Part shown: positions 9,592 through 18,717 of the stretch, piece by piece
How the letters are laid out: each line of letters begins with the position of its first letter
How positions within the stretch are numbered: the stretch's first letter is position 1
Source: Brevundimonas naejangsanensis DSM 23858
Lineage (GTDB): Bacteria; Pseudomonadota; Alphaproteobacteria; Caulobacterales; Caulobacteraceae
Assembly: GCF_000421705.1 (NCBI RefSeq)
Contig: NZ_ATXN01000003.1
Coordinates: forward strand, 253,001-317,000
Direction: 5' to 3'
DNA length: 64,000 bases
Notes under the pieces: model-generated
What the model saw: the letters and a program-made list of their open reading frames with translations, nothing else
Databases searched by the model: none
Told to the model about the DNA's origin: nothing
Made by a program: the position numbers and the translations under genes

Positions 9592-10037
9592 GGAGGCGAT
9601 CGTGGGTGTGGGCGACGGGCCTGGCCCTGACGACGGGGCTGGGCCTAGCCGCCGGGCCGTCAACGGCGCAGCACGACGACGCCATTGTGGGGCGCTGGCG
9701 TACGACGGCGCAGAATGGCGTGGTCGCGATCGAGCGGTGCGGGGCGAGGTTGTGTGGGCGGTTGGTCGACGCCGCCGCCCTGCGCGCCAATCCGGATCAG
9801 CGTGATGTGCGGAACCGCAGATCGGCGCTGCGTGACCGACCGATCAAGGGACTGGTGGTGCTGCAGGACTTTTCAGGCGGGCCGCAGACGTGGAGCGGCG
9901 GCCCTCTGTATGATCCGGAAAGCGGCCAGAGCGCGGCTACAGGCAGGCTGACCCTGGCTGAGCCTGACCGGCTGACGGTTCAGGCCTGCATCGCCCCGCT
10001 TTTGTGCCGCACGCAGACCTGGACCCGCCTGCGCTGA
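9588..10037 (+). CDS. DUF2147 family exported protein
   Basis: A 149-residue protein with an N-terminal signal peptide (MRRRSWVWATGLALTTGLGL, cleavage near STAQ) and a DUF2147 domain beginning at IVGRWRT. The domain continues with GVVAIERC, LCGRLV and the C-terminal CRTQTWTRLR. The family is an exported lipocalin-like beta-barrel of unknown function. Its start overlaps the Coq4-like stop by four bases, so the two are translationally coupled. Its presence in a lipid operon suggests a periplasmic lipid-binding role, which is inference. Confidence 0.85.
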   Translation: MRRRSWVWATGLALTTGLGLAAGPSTAQHDDAIVGRWRTTAQNGVVAIERCGARLCGRLVDAAALRANPDQRDVRNRRSALRDRPIKGLVVLQDFSGGPQTWSGGPLYDPESGQSAATGRLTLAEPDRLTVQACIAPLLCRTQTWTRLR

Positions 10038-10111
10038 GGCGGGCGACGATTTCGATTGAAGCTTGAATAGGCCGGAGGGCTGGCGGCGCCAGCGACGGCG
10101 GGGGATCGACC

Positions 10112-12604
10112 ATGTTGATATGGATCTGCGCCGCTTTGGGCGCTGGTTTCATCCTGACCTTTCATCAAGCCCGCATGGCGTTGTGGGCCTTGCTGGCCGG
10201 ACTGTGGATTCTGGCGGGGTGGAAGCTGGGGATCGTCTCGCCGTCGACGGCGGGCGTCATGGCTGCGGTAGCAGTTCCGATCCTGGCGCTGCTGATGCTC
10301 AGGCCCCTGCGAAGGGCTTTGCTGTCCCGTCCGGCGATGGGCGCTTTTCGACAGATCATGCCGCGCATGAGCGCCACGGAACAGGCGGCGGTCGAGGCGG
10401 GCAATGTTTGGTGGGACGCTGAGCTTTTTGCGGGCAGGCCCGACTGGCGGCGGCTGTTGTCGACGCCTTCACCCAGCCTGACAGCCGAGGAGCAGCGGTT
10501 CCTGGACGTTGAAACCGAGCACCTGTGCGACCTCGCCAATGATTGGGAGACCACTTCGGTCTGGCAGGATCTATCGCCTGAAGCCTGGGCCTACGCCAAG
10601 GACAAGGGCTTTCTGGGCATGATCGTGCCCAAGGCATACGGCGGGCTTGGGTTCTCGGCCTATGCCCACAGTCAGGTGATCCAGAAACTGTCGACCCGCT
10701 GTTCAGCGGCGGCGGTGTCGGTGATGGTGCCAAACTCCCTGGGACCGGCCGAGCTGCTGCTGCACTACGGCACGGAAGAACAGAAAGACCATTATCTGCC
10801 GCGTCTGGCGCGGGGGGAGGAGATTCCCTGTTTCGCCCTGACCAACCCCTATGCGGGATCTGACGCCGCCGCGATCACGGACACGGGCGTGGTCTGCAAG
10901 CAGATGTGGAACGGCGAAGAGACGCTGGGTTTTCGCATCAGCTGGCGCAAGCGCTACATTACGCTGGCGCCGGTCGCGACCGTGCTGGGTCTGGCGTTCC
11001 GCGCGGTTGATCCTGACGGTCTGTTGGGCGACGAGGCCGAGCCGGGCATCACCTGTGTTCTGATCCCGCGTGATCATCCCGGCGTGAACATCGGGCGGCG
11101 GCACTGGCCGCTTAACGCCGTCTTCCAGAACGGGCCGACGACGGGCGACGACGTCTTTGTGCCGATGGAGATGGTGATCGGCGGACGCGCTCAGGTCGGG
11201 GCGGGCTGGCGCATGTTGATGGAATGTCTGGCGGCGGGCCGGGCTATCTCCCTGCCGTCGTCCAATGTCGGCATGTCCAAGCTGGCCGTAGGGATGGTCG
11301 GCGCCTACGTCGCCATCCGACGTCAGTTCAACCAGCCGATCGGCGCCTTTGAGGGCGTGCAGGAGGCTTTGGCTCGGATGGCGGGCCATCTGTATGCGAC
11401 CGACGCCGTCCGGCGTCTGGCGGCGGCGGCGCTGGACCAGGGCGAGAAGCCATCGGTGGTCTCGGCCATCGCCAAATATCACGTCACCGAACGCGCGCGC
11501 ATCGTCATCAACGACGCCATGGACGTGATTGGCGGCAAGGGGGTCTGCATGGGCCCCGGCAACTATCTGGCGCGCGCCTATCAGCAGGTGCCGATCGCCA
11601 TCACGGTAGAGGGCGCCAACATCATGACCCGCACCCTGATCATCTATGGTCAGGGGGCGATCCGCTGCCACCCCTATGTCCTGACCTTGATGCGGACGGC
11701 GGAGGCGGGCGAGCTGAAGCCGTTCGACGCCGCCCTGTTCGGCTATGTCGGTTTTCTGTTCCGCAATATGGCGCGAGCGCTGACCTTTGGCCTGACGGGC
11801 GGCGTCCTGATCGGGGCGCCTCGCGACGCGGCGCCGCAGTTGAAGCGCTATTATCGCGCGGCGACGCGGCTCTCGACTCTGCTGGCGCTGGCTTCGGACC
11901 TGTCGATGGCGACCGTGGGCGGCGCCTTGAAGAGAAAGGGCGCGCTGACGGGACGTCTGGGCGACATCCTGTCTCAGCTCTTCATTCTCAGCAGCGTGCT
12001 GAAGCGGTTTGAGGATGAAGGCCGTCCAGCGGAGGACCTGCCTTTCGTTCATTGGGCGGCGCAGGACGCTCTGGCGCGAGCCGGCGCTGCCTGGCGCAGC
12101 CTGCTGGCCAATCACCCAAGCCGGGGCGCAGCCCTGTTCCTGAAGCTGATCGGGGCGCCGTTCGGGTTGAAGACGTCCGAACCGGACGACCGTTGCGCCG
12201 CCGCTGTCGCCGCCCTGATTCAGACCCACAGCCCGGCGCGCGACCGTCTGATCGCCGGGTCGTGGACGGCGCGCGTAGAGGTCGATCCCATCGCCGTGAC
12301 CCTCGCCGCCTTTGATCTCTATCCGCAGGTCGAGGCCATTGAGCGGCGGCTGAAGGACGCCGTGCGCGGAGGCGTGATTGCAAGGGCGCCGCAGAATCTG
12401 ACCCTGCTGGATGACTGGGCTGTGGAAGCGCAAGGCAAGGGCCTGATCACCACGCAGGAGCGCGAGTTGATCGGTCGTTTCGCCGCCCATGCCGATCAGG
12501 CGATCCAGGTGGACGACTTCGCGCCGGACTTCGATATCGCGGCTGGTCTGGCGAGACGGCCGACAGACACGGCGCTCGCCAAGACGAAAAAGAAGGCGGC
12601 CTGA
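10112..12604 (+). CDS. fadE: Acyl-CoA dehydrogenase, FadE type
   Basis: An 830-residue membrane-associated acyl-CoA dehydrogenase, close in length to E. coli FadE (814). Two hydrophobic helices occupy residues 1-65. The dehydrogenase core follows, with MIVPKAYGGLGFSAYAHSQ, the substrate/FAD region CFALTNPYAGSD and a long catalytic domain with VIGGKGVCMGPGNYLARAY. The last 300 residues are the FadE-specific C-terminal extension. It catalyses the first step of beta-oxidation, acyl-CoA to trans-2-enoyl-CoA. The stop codon overlaps the start of the next gene. The chain-length range cannot be judged from sequence. Confidence 0.95.
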   Translation: MLIWICAALGAGFILTFHQARMALWALLAGLWILAGWKLGIVSPSTAGVMAAVAVPILALLMLRPLRRALLSRPAMGAFRQIMPRMSATEQAAVEAGNVWWDAELFAGRPDWRRLLSTPSPSLTAEEQRFLDVETEHLCDLANDWETTSVWQDLSPEAWAYAKDKGFLGMIVPKAYGGLGFSAYAHSQVIQKLSTRCSAAAVSVMVPNSLGPAELLLHYGTEEQKDHYLPRLARGEEIPCFALTNPYAGSDAAAITDTGVVCKQMWNGEETLGFRISWRKRYITLAPVATVLGLAFRAVDPDGLLGDEAEPGITCVLIPRDHPGVNIGRRHWPLNAVFQNGPTTGDDVFVPMEMVIGGRAQVGAGWRMLMECLAAGRAISLPSSNVGMSKLAVGMVGAYVAIRRQFNQPIGAFEGVQEALARMAGHLYATDAVRRLAAAALDQGEKPSVVSAIAKYHVTERARIVINDAMDVIGGKGVCMGPGNYLARAYQQVPIAITVEGANIMTRTLIIYGQGAIRCHPYVLTLMRTAEAGELKPFDAALFGYVGFLFRNMARALTFGLTGGVLIGAPRDAAPQLKRYYRAATRLSTLLALASDLSMATVGGALKRKGALTGRLGDILSQLFILSSVLKRFEDEGRPAEDLPFVHWAAQDALARAGAAWRSLLANHPSRGAALFLKLIGAPFGLKTSEPDDRCAAAVAALIQTHSPARDRLIAGSWTARVEVDPIAVTLAAFDLYPQVEAIERRLKDAVRGGVIARAPQNLTLLDDWAVEAQGKGLITTQERELIGRFAAHADQAIQVDDFAPDFDIAAGLARRPTDTALAKTKKKAA

Positions 12605-13932
12605 TGAGCGATCGCTATCTGAATTTCGTCAACTCGGGCGTGGGCGGTTGGGTGACGGGAGCCCTGGGCCTGCCGCGCCCGGCGCCGCTGCAACGTCGCG
12701 CAGAGGCGGGGGCGGGGATCGTCGGCCCGTGTCTGTCAGGGGGCAGCGGCGACGGCCCCATGGCGGCCGTTCTGGCGGGGCTGATGCAGGCGTCGGGGCA
12801 TGGGCTTCATGCCGAATGGTCGCCGGATGCGCGCTATGGCGCATTGGTGTTCGACGCCTCGGACTGCGCGCGCGTCCAGGCGGCGAAGGGCCTGTATGGT
12901 TTCTTCCATCAGGCTGTTCGTTCGGTAGCCGAACATGGCCGCATCGTTGTGATCGGCGCCCCGCCCGAGTTGATGGCAGATGCTGAAGGCGAGGCGGTGC
13001 AGCGCGGGCTTGAGGGCTTCGTCCGCTCACTGGCCAAGGAGGTTCGGCGCAACATCGGCGTCCATATGCTCTATGTGACGCCGGGCGCGGAGGCGGCCGC
13101 CGAAAGCACGCTGGCGTTTCTGTTGTCGCCGCGCTCGGCCTATGTTTCGGGGCAGTCGATCCGGGTGGCCGCGCGGGTCGAGACAGGCGGAGCCGGAGCC
13201 GGCCACTCAGGACGAAAGGTGCTGGTCACCGGCGCCTCGCGCGGGATCGGGGAAGCCATCACTCGCCTGTTCGCGGCTGAGGGCGCCCAGGTTACGGCGC
13301 TGGATGTGGCCGGGGCGGCGGACGGCCTGTCCGCCCTGTCGGTAGAACTGGGCGTCGACAGCCTGGCGCTGGACATCACGGCGTCTGACGCGACCGCGAC
13401 CCTGCTCGCCGATGCGCGTAAGCGGGGCGGCTACGACGTGGTGATCCATAATGCCGGGATCACCCGTGACCGCACCATAGCCCGCATGGAACCCGCCGAG
13501 TGGGACAGCGTCATGGCGGTCAACCTGTCGGCGCCGCTGGCGATCACCCAGGCGCTGATCGAGGGCGGGGGAGTGCGCCGTAATGGCCGCATCGTCGCCG
13601 TATCTTCATTAAGCGGCGTCGCCGGCAACATGGGGCAGACCAATTACGCCCTGTCCAAGGCGGCGTGGATCGGGGCCGTCCGTCGCCTCGCATCGCAGTC
13701 GGCTTCAAGCGGCCTGACCGTCAACGCCGTGGCGCCCGGATTCATCGAGACCCGGATGACCGCGGCCATCCCCTTCGCCATTCGCGAAGCGGGGCGCCGG
13801 ATGAACAGCATGGGGCAGGGGGGCAGCCCGGTCGATGTGGCCGAGACGATCGCCTGGCTGGCGCATCCTGCATCGGGCGGCGTCAACGGGCAGGTGGTGC
13901 GCGTCTGCGGCCAGAGCCTGCTGGGCGCATGA
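12604..13932 (+). CDS. 3-oxoacyl-ACP/CoA reductase, two-domain FabG4-like
   Basis: A 442-residue short-chain dehydrogenase with an extra N-terminal domain of about 200 residues, as in FabG4-type high-molecular-weight FabG proteins. The C-terminal SDR domain has the nucleotide motif TGASRGIGEA near residue 207, the NAG motif (HNAGITRD) and the catalytic Ser, Tyr and Lys (VAVSSLSG, then NYALSKAAW). In an operon with FadE, a MaoC hydratase and a thiolase it most likely works in the oxidative direction as 3-hydroxyacyl-CoA dehydrogenase. Start and stop overlap both neighbours. Confidence 0.92.
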   Translation: MSDRYLNFVNSGVGGWVTGALGLPRPAPLQRRAEAGAGIVGPCLSGGSGDGPMAAVLAGLMQASGHGLHAEWSPDARYGALVFDASDCARVQAAKGLYGFFHQAVRSVAEHGRIVVIGAPPELMADAEGEAVQRGLEGFVRSLAKEVRRNIGVHMLYVTPGAEAAAESTLAFLLSPRSAYVSGQSIRVAARVETGGAGAGHSGRKVLVTGASRGIGEAITRLFAAEGAQVTALDVAGAADGLSALSVELGVDSLALDITASDATATLLADARKRGGYDVVIHNAGITRDRTIARMEPAEWDSVMAVNLSAPLAITQALIEGGGVRRNGRIVAVSSLSGVAGNMGQTNYALSKAAWIGAVRRLASQSASSGLTVNAVAPGFIETRMTAAIPFAIREAGRRMNSMGQGGSPVDVAETIAWLAHPASGGVNGQVVRVCGQSLLGA

Positions 13933-14816
13933 TCGTGGACGGCGCGGTCCAGCGGTTCGACGCTCCTCTGTCAGGGCTGGCGGTGGTCGGCGGCGCCCTG
14001 CATGGTCTGATACGCAAAGCGCCGTCTGACCCGGTGCTGCCGCGCCGCGTGCTTGAACGTGAGGTGGTGTTAGAGGCGACGGCGGTCGACGCCTATGCCG
14101 GCGTGTGCGGCTTTGCGCCCGAGCAGGGCGTGCCGATCACCTGGCCCCACATTCTGGCCTTTCCTCTGCAGATGCGGATTCTGTTGGGAGCGGACTTTCC
14201 CTATCCGGCGGTCGGTCTGGTGCACCTGCACAACCATATCCGTCAGCACGCGCGGTTGGGCCTTGGCGACCGGCTGACGTTGAGGACCCGGACGGGACGG
14301 TTCGTAGCCCACGACAAGGGACAGGCCTTCACTCTGGAGACGATGGCGGTTCGCGACGGCGAGACCGTGTGGGAAGGCTCCAGCCTCTACATGCGCGTCG
14401 GTCGGTCCGGATCGGGCGAACCGGCGCCGGTTCTGGCGAACGGTGGAGCGGACGCGCGGAGCGAGACGTGGAAGCTCTCTAAAGAACTGGGCCGTCGCTA
14501 CGCACGTGTTTCCGGCGACGCCAATCCCATCCACACTTCGGCGTTGGGGGCGCGGCTGTTCGGTTTTCGCCGCGCGATCGCCCACGGGATGTGGAGCAAG
14601 GCGCGAGCCATCGCCGCCCTGTCGCCGCCGCAACCCTTGACGGTCGCCGAGGTCGAGGTCGCCTTTCGTGCGCCGCTGTTCCTGCCCGGAAAGGCGACGT
14701 TGTACGCTGGATCATGCGGCCGTGAACGCCATTTTGAAGTGCGCGACGCTGTTGGATCGCGCATCCATATGCGGGGTCGGTTGACCCTTTCATCCAGGGA
14801 TGAAGCCCTATGCTGA
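13929..14816 (+). CDS. MaoC-like enoyl-CoA hydratase / dehydratase
   Basis: A 295-residue double hotdog protein. The ATG at 13929 overlaps the FabG-like stop, and the same frame stays open far upstream without a better start. The C-terminal MaoC domain has the hydratase motif YARVSGDANPIH followed by the conserved GMWSKARAI segment. It should hydrate trans-2-enoyl-CoA to 3-hydroxyacyl-CoA, replacing the hydratase half of FadB/FadJ. The start of the thiolase gene overlaps its last codons. Confidence 0.9.
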   Translation: MIVDGAVQRFDAPLSGLAVVGGALHGLIRKAPSDPVLPRRVLEREVVLEATAVDAYAGVCGFAPEQGVPITWPHILAFPLQMRILLGADFPYPAVGLVHLHNHIRQHARLGLGDRLTLRTRTGRFVAHDKGQAFTLETMAVRDGETVWEGSSLYMRVGRSGSGEPAPVLANGGADARSETWKLSKELGRRYARVSGDANPIHTSALGARLFGFRRAIAHGMWSKARAIAALSPPQPLTVAEVEVAFRAPLFLPGKATLYAGSCGRERHFEVRDAVGSRIHMRGRLTLSSRDEALC

Positions 14817-16096
14817 CCGCACCTGCGCCGCGTCGAGTCGCCATTATCGGCGGCGTCCGCATTCCCTTTGCGCGGTCCAACACCGCCTATGCCGAGGCGT
14901 CCAACCAGGACATGCTGACCGCCGCCCTGCAGGGGCTGGCCGACCGTTTCGACCTGCACGGTCAGCGCCTGGGCGAAGTGGCGGCGGGTGCGGTGCTGAA
15001 GCTGTCGCGCGACATCGCCCTGACCCGCGAAAGCGTGCTGGGCACGACCATCGGCGCGGACACCCCGGCATATGACGTGTCTCAGGCCTGCGGCACAGGG
15101 CTGGAGGCCGCCATCCTGGTCGCCAACAAGATCGCGCTGGGCCAGATCGAGGTCGGGGTTGCGGGCGGGGTGGACACGACGTCCGATGCGCCCATCGCTC
15201 TGAACGAACGGTTCCGAAAGGCCCTGCTGGCCGCCAATCGGGAGAAGACGACCGGCGGTCGGATCAAGGCGCTGTTGGGCGCAGGTCTGACCGCGCCGTT
15301 CAAGCCTGAACCGCCGCGCAACGCCGAACCCCGCACCGGCCTGTCGATGGGGGAACACTGCGAACTGATGGCCAAGCGCTGGAACATCGCGCGTGAGGAT
15401 CAGGACGCCCTGGCCGTCGCCAGCCACCGCAACGCCGCCGCCGCCTGGGAGGCCGGTCTATTCGACGATATGGTCATTCCCTATCGGGGGCTGAGGCGGG
15501 ACAACAACCTGCGGCCGGATATCGATCCAGTGAAGCTGGCGACGATGAAGCCGGTGTTTGACCGCGAGAACGGCACCCTGACGGCGGCCAATTCCACGCC
15601 CCTGACGGATGGCGCATCGACCGTGCTGCTGGCGAGCGAGGACTGGGCCAAGGCGCGGGGGCTGCCGATTCAGGCCTATCTGCGGACCGGCGAGGCGGCG
15701 GCGGTTGATTTCGTCGGCGGGGACGAAGGGCTGTTGATGGCGCCCGCCTATGCGGTTCCGCGCATGTTGGCGCGGCTGGGCCTGACGCTCCAGGATTTCG
15801 ATTTTTATGAGATTCACGAGGCCTTCGCCGCTCAGGTGTTGTGCACGCTCAAGGCCTGGGAGGATGAGGACTACGCTCGCACAAGGCTGGGGCTGGATGC
15901 CGCGCCGGGTTCGATCGACCGTGCCAGGCTGAACGTCAATGGCGGCTCGCTGGCGGCGGGGCACCCGTTCGCGGCGACCGGCGGGCGCATCCTGGCCAAT
16001 CTGGCCGCCATGATCGACCGCAATGGCGGCGGGCGCGGGCTTATCTCCATCTGCGCGGCGGGCGGGCAGGGCGTTGTCGCAGTGGTCGAGAAATGA
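14810..16096 (+). CDS. Acetyl-CoA acyltransferase (thiolase), FadI-like
   Basis: A 428-residue degradative thiolase. It has the acylated cysteine in SQACGTGLEAA (near residue 94), the catalytic histidine in EIHEAFAAQ, the NVNGGSLAAGHPFAATGGR motif and the C-terminal cysteine in CAAGGQG. The length and the inserted segment around residues 140-170 suit the FadI/mitochondrial trifunctional beta-subunit branch. It cleaves 3-ketoacyl-CoA to acetyl-CoA and a shortened acyl-CoA. It is overlapped by both neighbours, so the operon is tightly coupled. Confidence 0.94.
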   Translation: MLTAPAPRRVAIIGGVRIPFARSNTAYAEASNQDMLTAALQGLADRFDLHGQRLGEVAAGAVLKLSRDIALTRESVLGTTIGADTPAYDVSQACGTGLEAAILVANKIALGQIEVGVAGGVDTTSDAPIALNERFRKALLAANREKTTGGRIKALLGAGLTAPFKPEPPRNAEPRTGLSMGEHCELMAKRWNIAREDQDALAVASHRNAAAAWEAGLFDDMVIPYRGLRRDNNLRPDIDPVKLATMKPVFDRENGTLTAANSTPLTDGASTVLLASEDWAKARGLPIQAYLRTGEAAAVDFVGGDEGLLMAPAYAVPRMLARLGLTLQDFDFYEIHEAFAAQVLCTLKAWEDEDYARTRLGLDAAPGSIDRARLNVNGGSLAAGHPFAATGGRILANLAAMIDRNGGGRGLISICAAGGQGVVAVVEK

Positions 16097-17820
16097 GCGC
16101 TGTGACGGATCACGCTGCGGAGATGGACCAGCTGTGGGCCGAGCGTTTCTGGACCAAGTCCTATCGCGAGGGCGTGCCCGTCTGCATCGAGGATGAGTTG
16201 GCGCGCTGGGCCTCGGTCACCCAGCTGTTCGAGGCGGATGCGCTGAAGTTCGCCGACCGTCCCGGCTTCGTCAGTCTGGGCTCGGCGGTGACCTATGGCG
16301 ATATGCTGAAGGCGGCCAAGAGCTTCGGCGCCTGGCTGCAGTCGATCGGCGTGCAGCCGGGCGAGCGGGTGGCGCTGATGATGCCGAACTGCCTGCAGTA
16401 TCCGGCGGCCCTGTTCGGCGTGCTGTTCGCGGGCGGCATCGTGGTCAACGTCAATCCGCTCTACACCCCGCGTGAATTGAACCATCAGCTGAAGGACAGC
16501 GGGGCGGTCGTCCTGGTGGTCATGGACATGTTCGCCGCCACGGTGGAGCAGGCGCGCGAAGGAACCGATCTTCGGCACGTCGTCGTCACCGCCATGGGCG
16601 ACATGATGGGCGGACTGAAGGGCGTCGCCGTCAGCGCCCTGATGCGTCACGTGCAGAAGATGGTTCCGGCCTATCATCTGCCGGGCTCGCATCGGTGGAC
16701 GCGCGTGATGGGACAGGCCCGGCGACTGACGTTGCAGCCGGTGCAGATCAGTCCTGAAGACATCGCCTTCCTGCAATATACGGGGGGCACGTCAGGCGTG
16801 GCGAAGGGGGCGATGCTGACCCATCGCAACATCCTGGCCAACACGATTCAGGGGCGGGTCTGGCTGCTGGATCAGATTGATCAGACACGGCCTCTGGGCA
16901 ATGTCACCATGCTGCCGCTTTACCATATCTTCTCGCTGACCGCGAACCTGATGATGTTCACCGGGGCGGGCGGGCGCAACATCCTGATCGCCAATCCGCG
17001 CGACGCCAAGCGGGTGGAATGGATCCTGCGCAAGGAGCGTTTCGTCGGCATGACGGGGCTGAACACCCTTTTCGTAAGCCTGATGAAGAGCCGAGCGTTT
17101 CGAGAGCGCGATTTCTCGGATCTGAAGCTGACCATCGCCGGAGGCATGGCGACGCAGAAGGTCGTCGCGGAGGAGTGGCAGGCGGTGACGGGCGCGCCGC
17201 TGATCGACGGCTATGGCCTGACGGAGACATCGCCGGTGGTCTGTATCGGGCGCGTCGATCTGGAGCACCCGGAAGGGATGGGCTTCGACGGAACGGTGGG
17301 CCTGCCGGCGCCCTCGACTGAGGTTCGCATGCGTCGCGAGGACGGGAGCTGGGCCGGGATCGGCGAAGAGGGCGAACTGCATGTGCGCGGCCCCCAGGTG
17401 ATGCTGGGCTATTGGAAACGGCCTGACGAGACGGCCAGGGTGCTGTCGGACGACGGCTGGCTGGCGACCGGCGACGTCGGGGTGATGCAGGCGGATGGGC
17501 GGGTACGCCTGGTGGATCGGATCAAGGACATGATCCTGGTGTCCGGCTTCAACGTCTATCCGGGCGAGATCGAGGATGTGATCGCCAGCCATCCTTTGGT
17601 CGAGGAGGTCGCCGCCGTCGGCGTGCCGGATGCGGCGCAGGGCGAGCGGATCAAGATCGTCGTGGTGCCGCGATCGCCTGAGCTGACGACCGAGATGCTG
17701 ATCGCTCACAGCCGCGCGCAACTGACCGGTTACAAGGTGCCGCGCATCGTCGAGTTCCGCAGCGAACCCCTGCCCAAGACGGCGGTGGGCAAGGTTCTGC
17801 GTCGCGAACTGCGCGGCTGA
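16093..17820 (+). CDS. fadD: Long-chain fatty-acid-CoA ligase
   Basis: A 575-residue AMP-forming acyl-CoA synthetase. The P-loop-like motif YTGGTSGVAKGAMLTH is near residue 230, the motif DGYGLTETSPVV near 375, and the adenylation motif GWLATGDVG, the hinge DRIKDMILVSGFNVYP and the catalytic lysine in PKTAVGKVLRREL complete the family pattern. It activates the free acid substrate so that FadE can act. It is the last gene of the operon (ATGA overlap with the thiolase) and is convergent with the BASS transporter six bases away. Confidence 0.95.
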   Translation: MSAVTDHAAEMDQLWAERFWTKSYREGVPVCIEDELARWASVTQLFEADALKFADRPGFVSLGSAVTYGDMLKAAKSFGAWLQSIGVQPGERVALMMPNCLQYPAALFGVLFAGGIVVNVNPLYTPRELNHQLKDSGAVVLVVMDMFAATVEQAREGTDLRHVVVTAMGDMMGGLKGVAVSALMRHVQKMVPAYHLPGSHRWTRVMGQARRLTLQPVQISPEDIAFLQYTGGTSGVAKGAMLTHRNILANTIQGRVWLLDQIDQTRPLGNVTMLPLYHIFSLTANLMMFTGAGGRNILIANPRDAKRVEWILRKERFVGMTGLNTLFVSLMKSRAFRERDFSDLKLTIAGGMATQKVVAEEWQAVTGAPLIDGYGLTETSPVVCIGRVDLEHPEGMGFDGTVGLPAPSTEVRMRREDGSWAGIGEEGELHVRGPQVMLGYWKRPDETARVLSDDGWLATGDVGVMQADGRVRLVDRIKDMILVSGFNVYPGEIEDVIASHPLVEEVAAVGVPDAAQGERIKIVVVPRSPELTTEMLIAHSRAQLTGYKVPRIVEFRSEPLPKTAVGKVLRRELRG

Positions 17821-17826
17821 TCTCGT

Positions 17827-18696
17827 TCAGCGTGCGACGGCTGCTGCGCGCTTGCGGGTAATCAGCAGGCCGAACGCCGCCGCCAGCGGGAACATCAGCA
17901 CGCCATAGACGGCGCCGGGCAGGGTCATCTCCGGGCTGCGCAGCACCGATTGGGCGATGACGATGGCGAGGGTGGCGTTGTGCAGCCCGACCTCGAAGGC
18001 GCTGGCGATGGCCTGCGGGCGTTCGATCTTCAGCAGGCGGGGCACGGCGAAACCTATGCCCAGGCTGAACAGGCAGAACAGGATGACGATCCCCGCCAGG
18101 GCCTGGAAGTTGGCGAGCAGCACATCCAGGCTGGACGCCGCTGCGCCCAGGATCACCAGCGTCAGGATCAGGATGGAGGCGATACGGACCGGCCTGTCCA
18201 TCGCCTGGGCGAAGCCGGGTTTCAGGCCGCGCACCAGCATCCCCAGAGCCACGGGAACCAGCGCGATCATGAAGACCTCGAGGGTCTTGGTCAGTTGCAG
18301 GCCGACCTTCATGTCGCCGGGCTGGAAATAGGCCACGGCCAGGTTGACGATGACCGGCAGGGTCACCACGGCGATGACGGAGTTGATCGCCGTCAGACTG
18401 ATGTTCAGGGCCACATCGCCGCGGAACAGGTGGCTATAGAGGTTGGCCGTTGTCCCGCCGGGCGAGGCCGCCAGCAGCATCATGCCGACCGCCAGGATCG
18501 GCGGCAGCCGGAACGCAAGCACCAGGGCGAAGCAGATCGCCGGCAGCAGAAGCAACTGACAGGCCAGCGCTACAGCCGCCGCCTTCGGCTGTCGGCCCAC
18601 CCGGACGAAATCGGATGGCGTCAAGCTCAGGCCCAGGCCGAACATGATGATGCCCAGCGCGATCGGCAGCCCGATCAGGGTCAACGGCGAGCCCAT
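17827..18696 (-). CDS. BASS family (bile acid:sodium symporter) transporter
   Basis: A 289-residue inner-membrane protein with about nine to ten hydrophobic helices. The family motifs SPGGTTANLYSHLFRGDVALN and the GFAVPR / EVGLHNATLAI region of crossover helices are present. BASS proteins co-transport organic acids, bile-acid-like steroids or pantoate with sodium. It lies 21 bases downstream of the FAD-dependent dehydrogenase and should be in its transcript under operator D. The substrate is not evident; an amphipathic carboxylate would fit the neighbouring acyl-CoA ligase. Confidence 0.9.
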   Translation of the reverse strand: MGSPLTLIGLPIALGIIMFGLGLSLTPSDFVRVGRQPKAAAVALACQLLLLPAICFALVLAFRLPPILAVGMMLLAASPGGTTANLYSHLFRGDVALNISLTAINSVIAVVTLPVIVNLAVAYFQPGDMKVGLQLTKTLEVFMIALVPVALGMLVRGLKPGFAQAMDRPVRIASILILTLVILGAAASSLDVLLANFQALAGIVILFCLFSLGIGFAVPRLLKIERPQAIASAFEVGLHNATLAIVIAQSVLRSPEMTLPGAVYGVLMFPLAAAFGLLITRKRAAAVAR

Positions 18697-18717
18697 AGGT
18701 CATTCCCCCTGTTGTCG

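Noticed and set aside
10703..12490. A 595-codon minus-strand open frame inside fadE
   Set aside because: It has antisense composition and no motif, while fadE on the plus strand has full family motifs and length.
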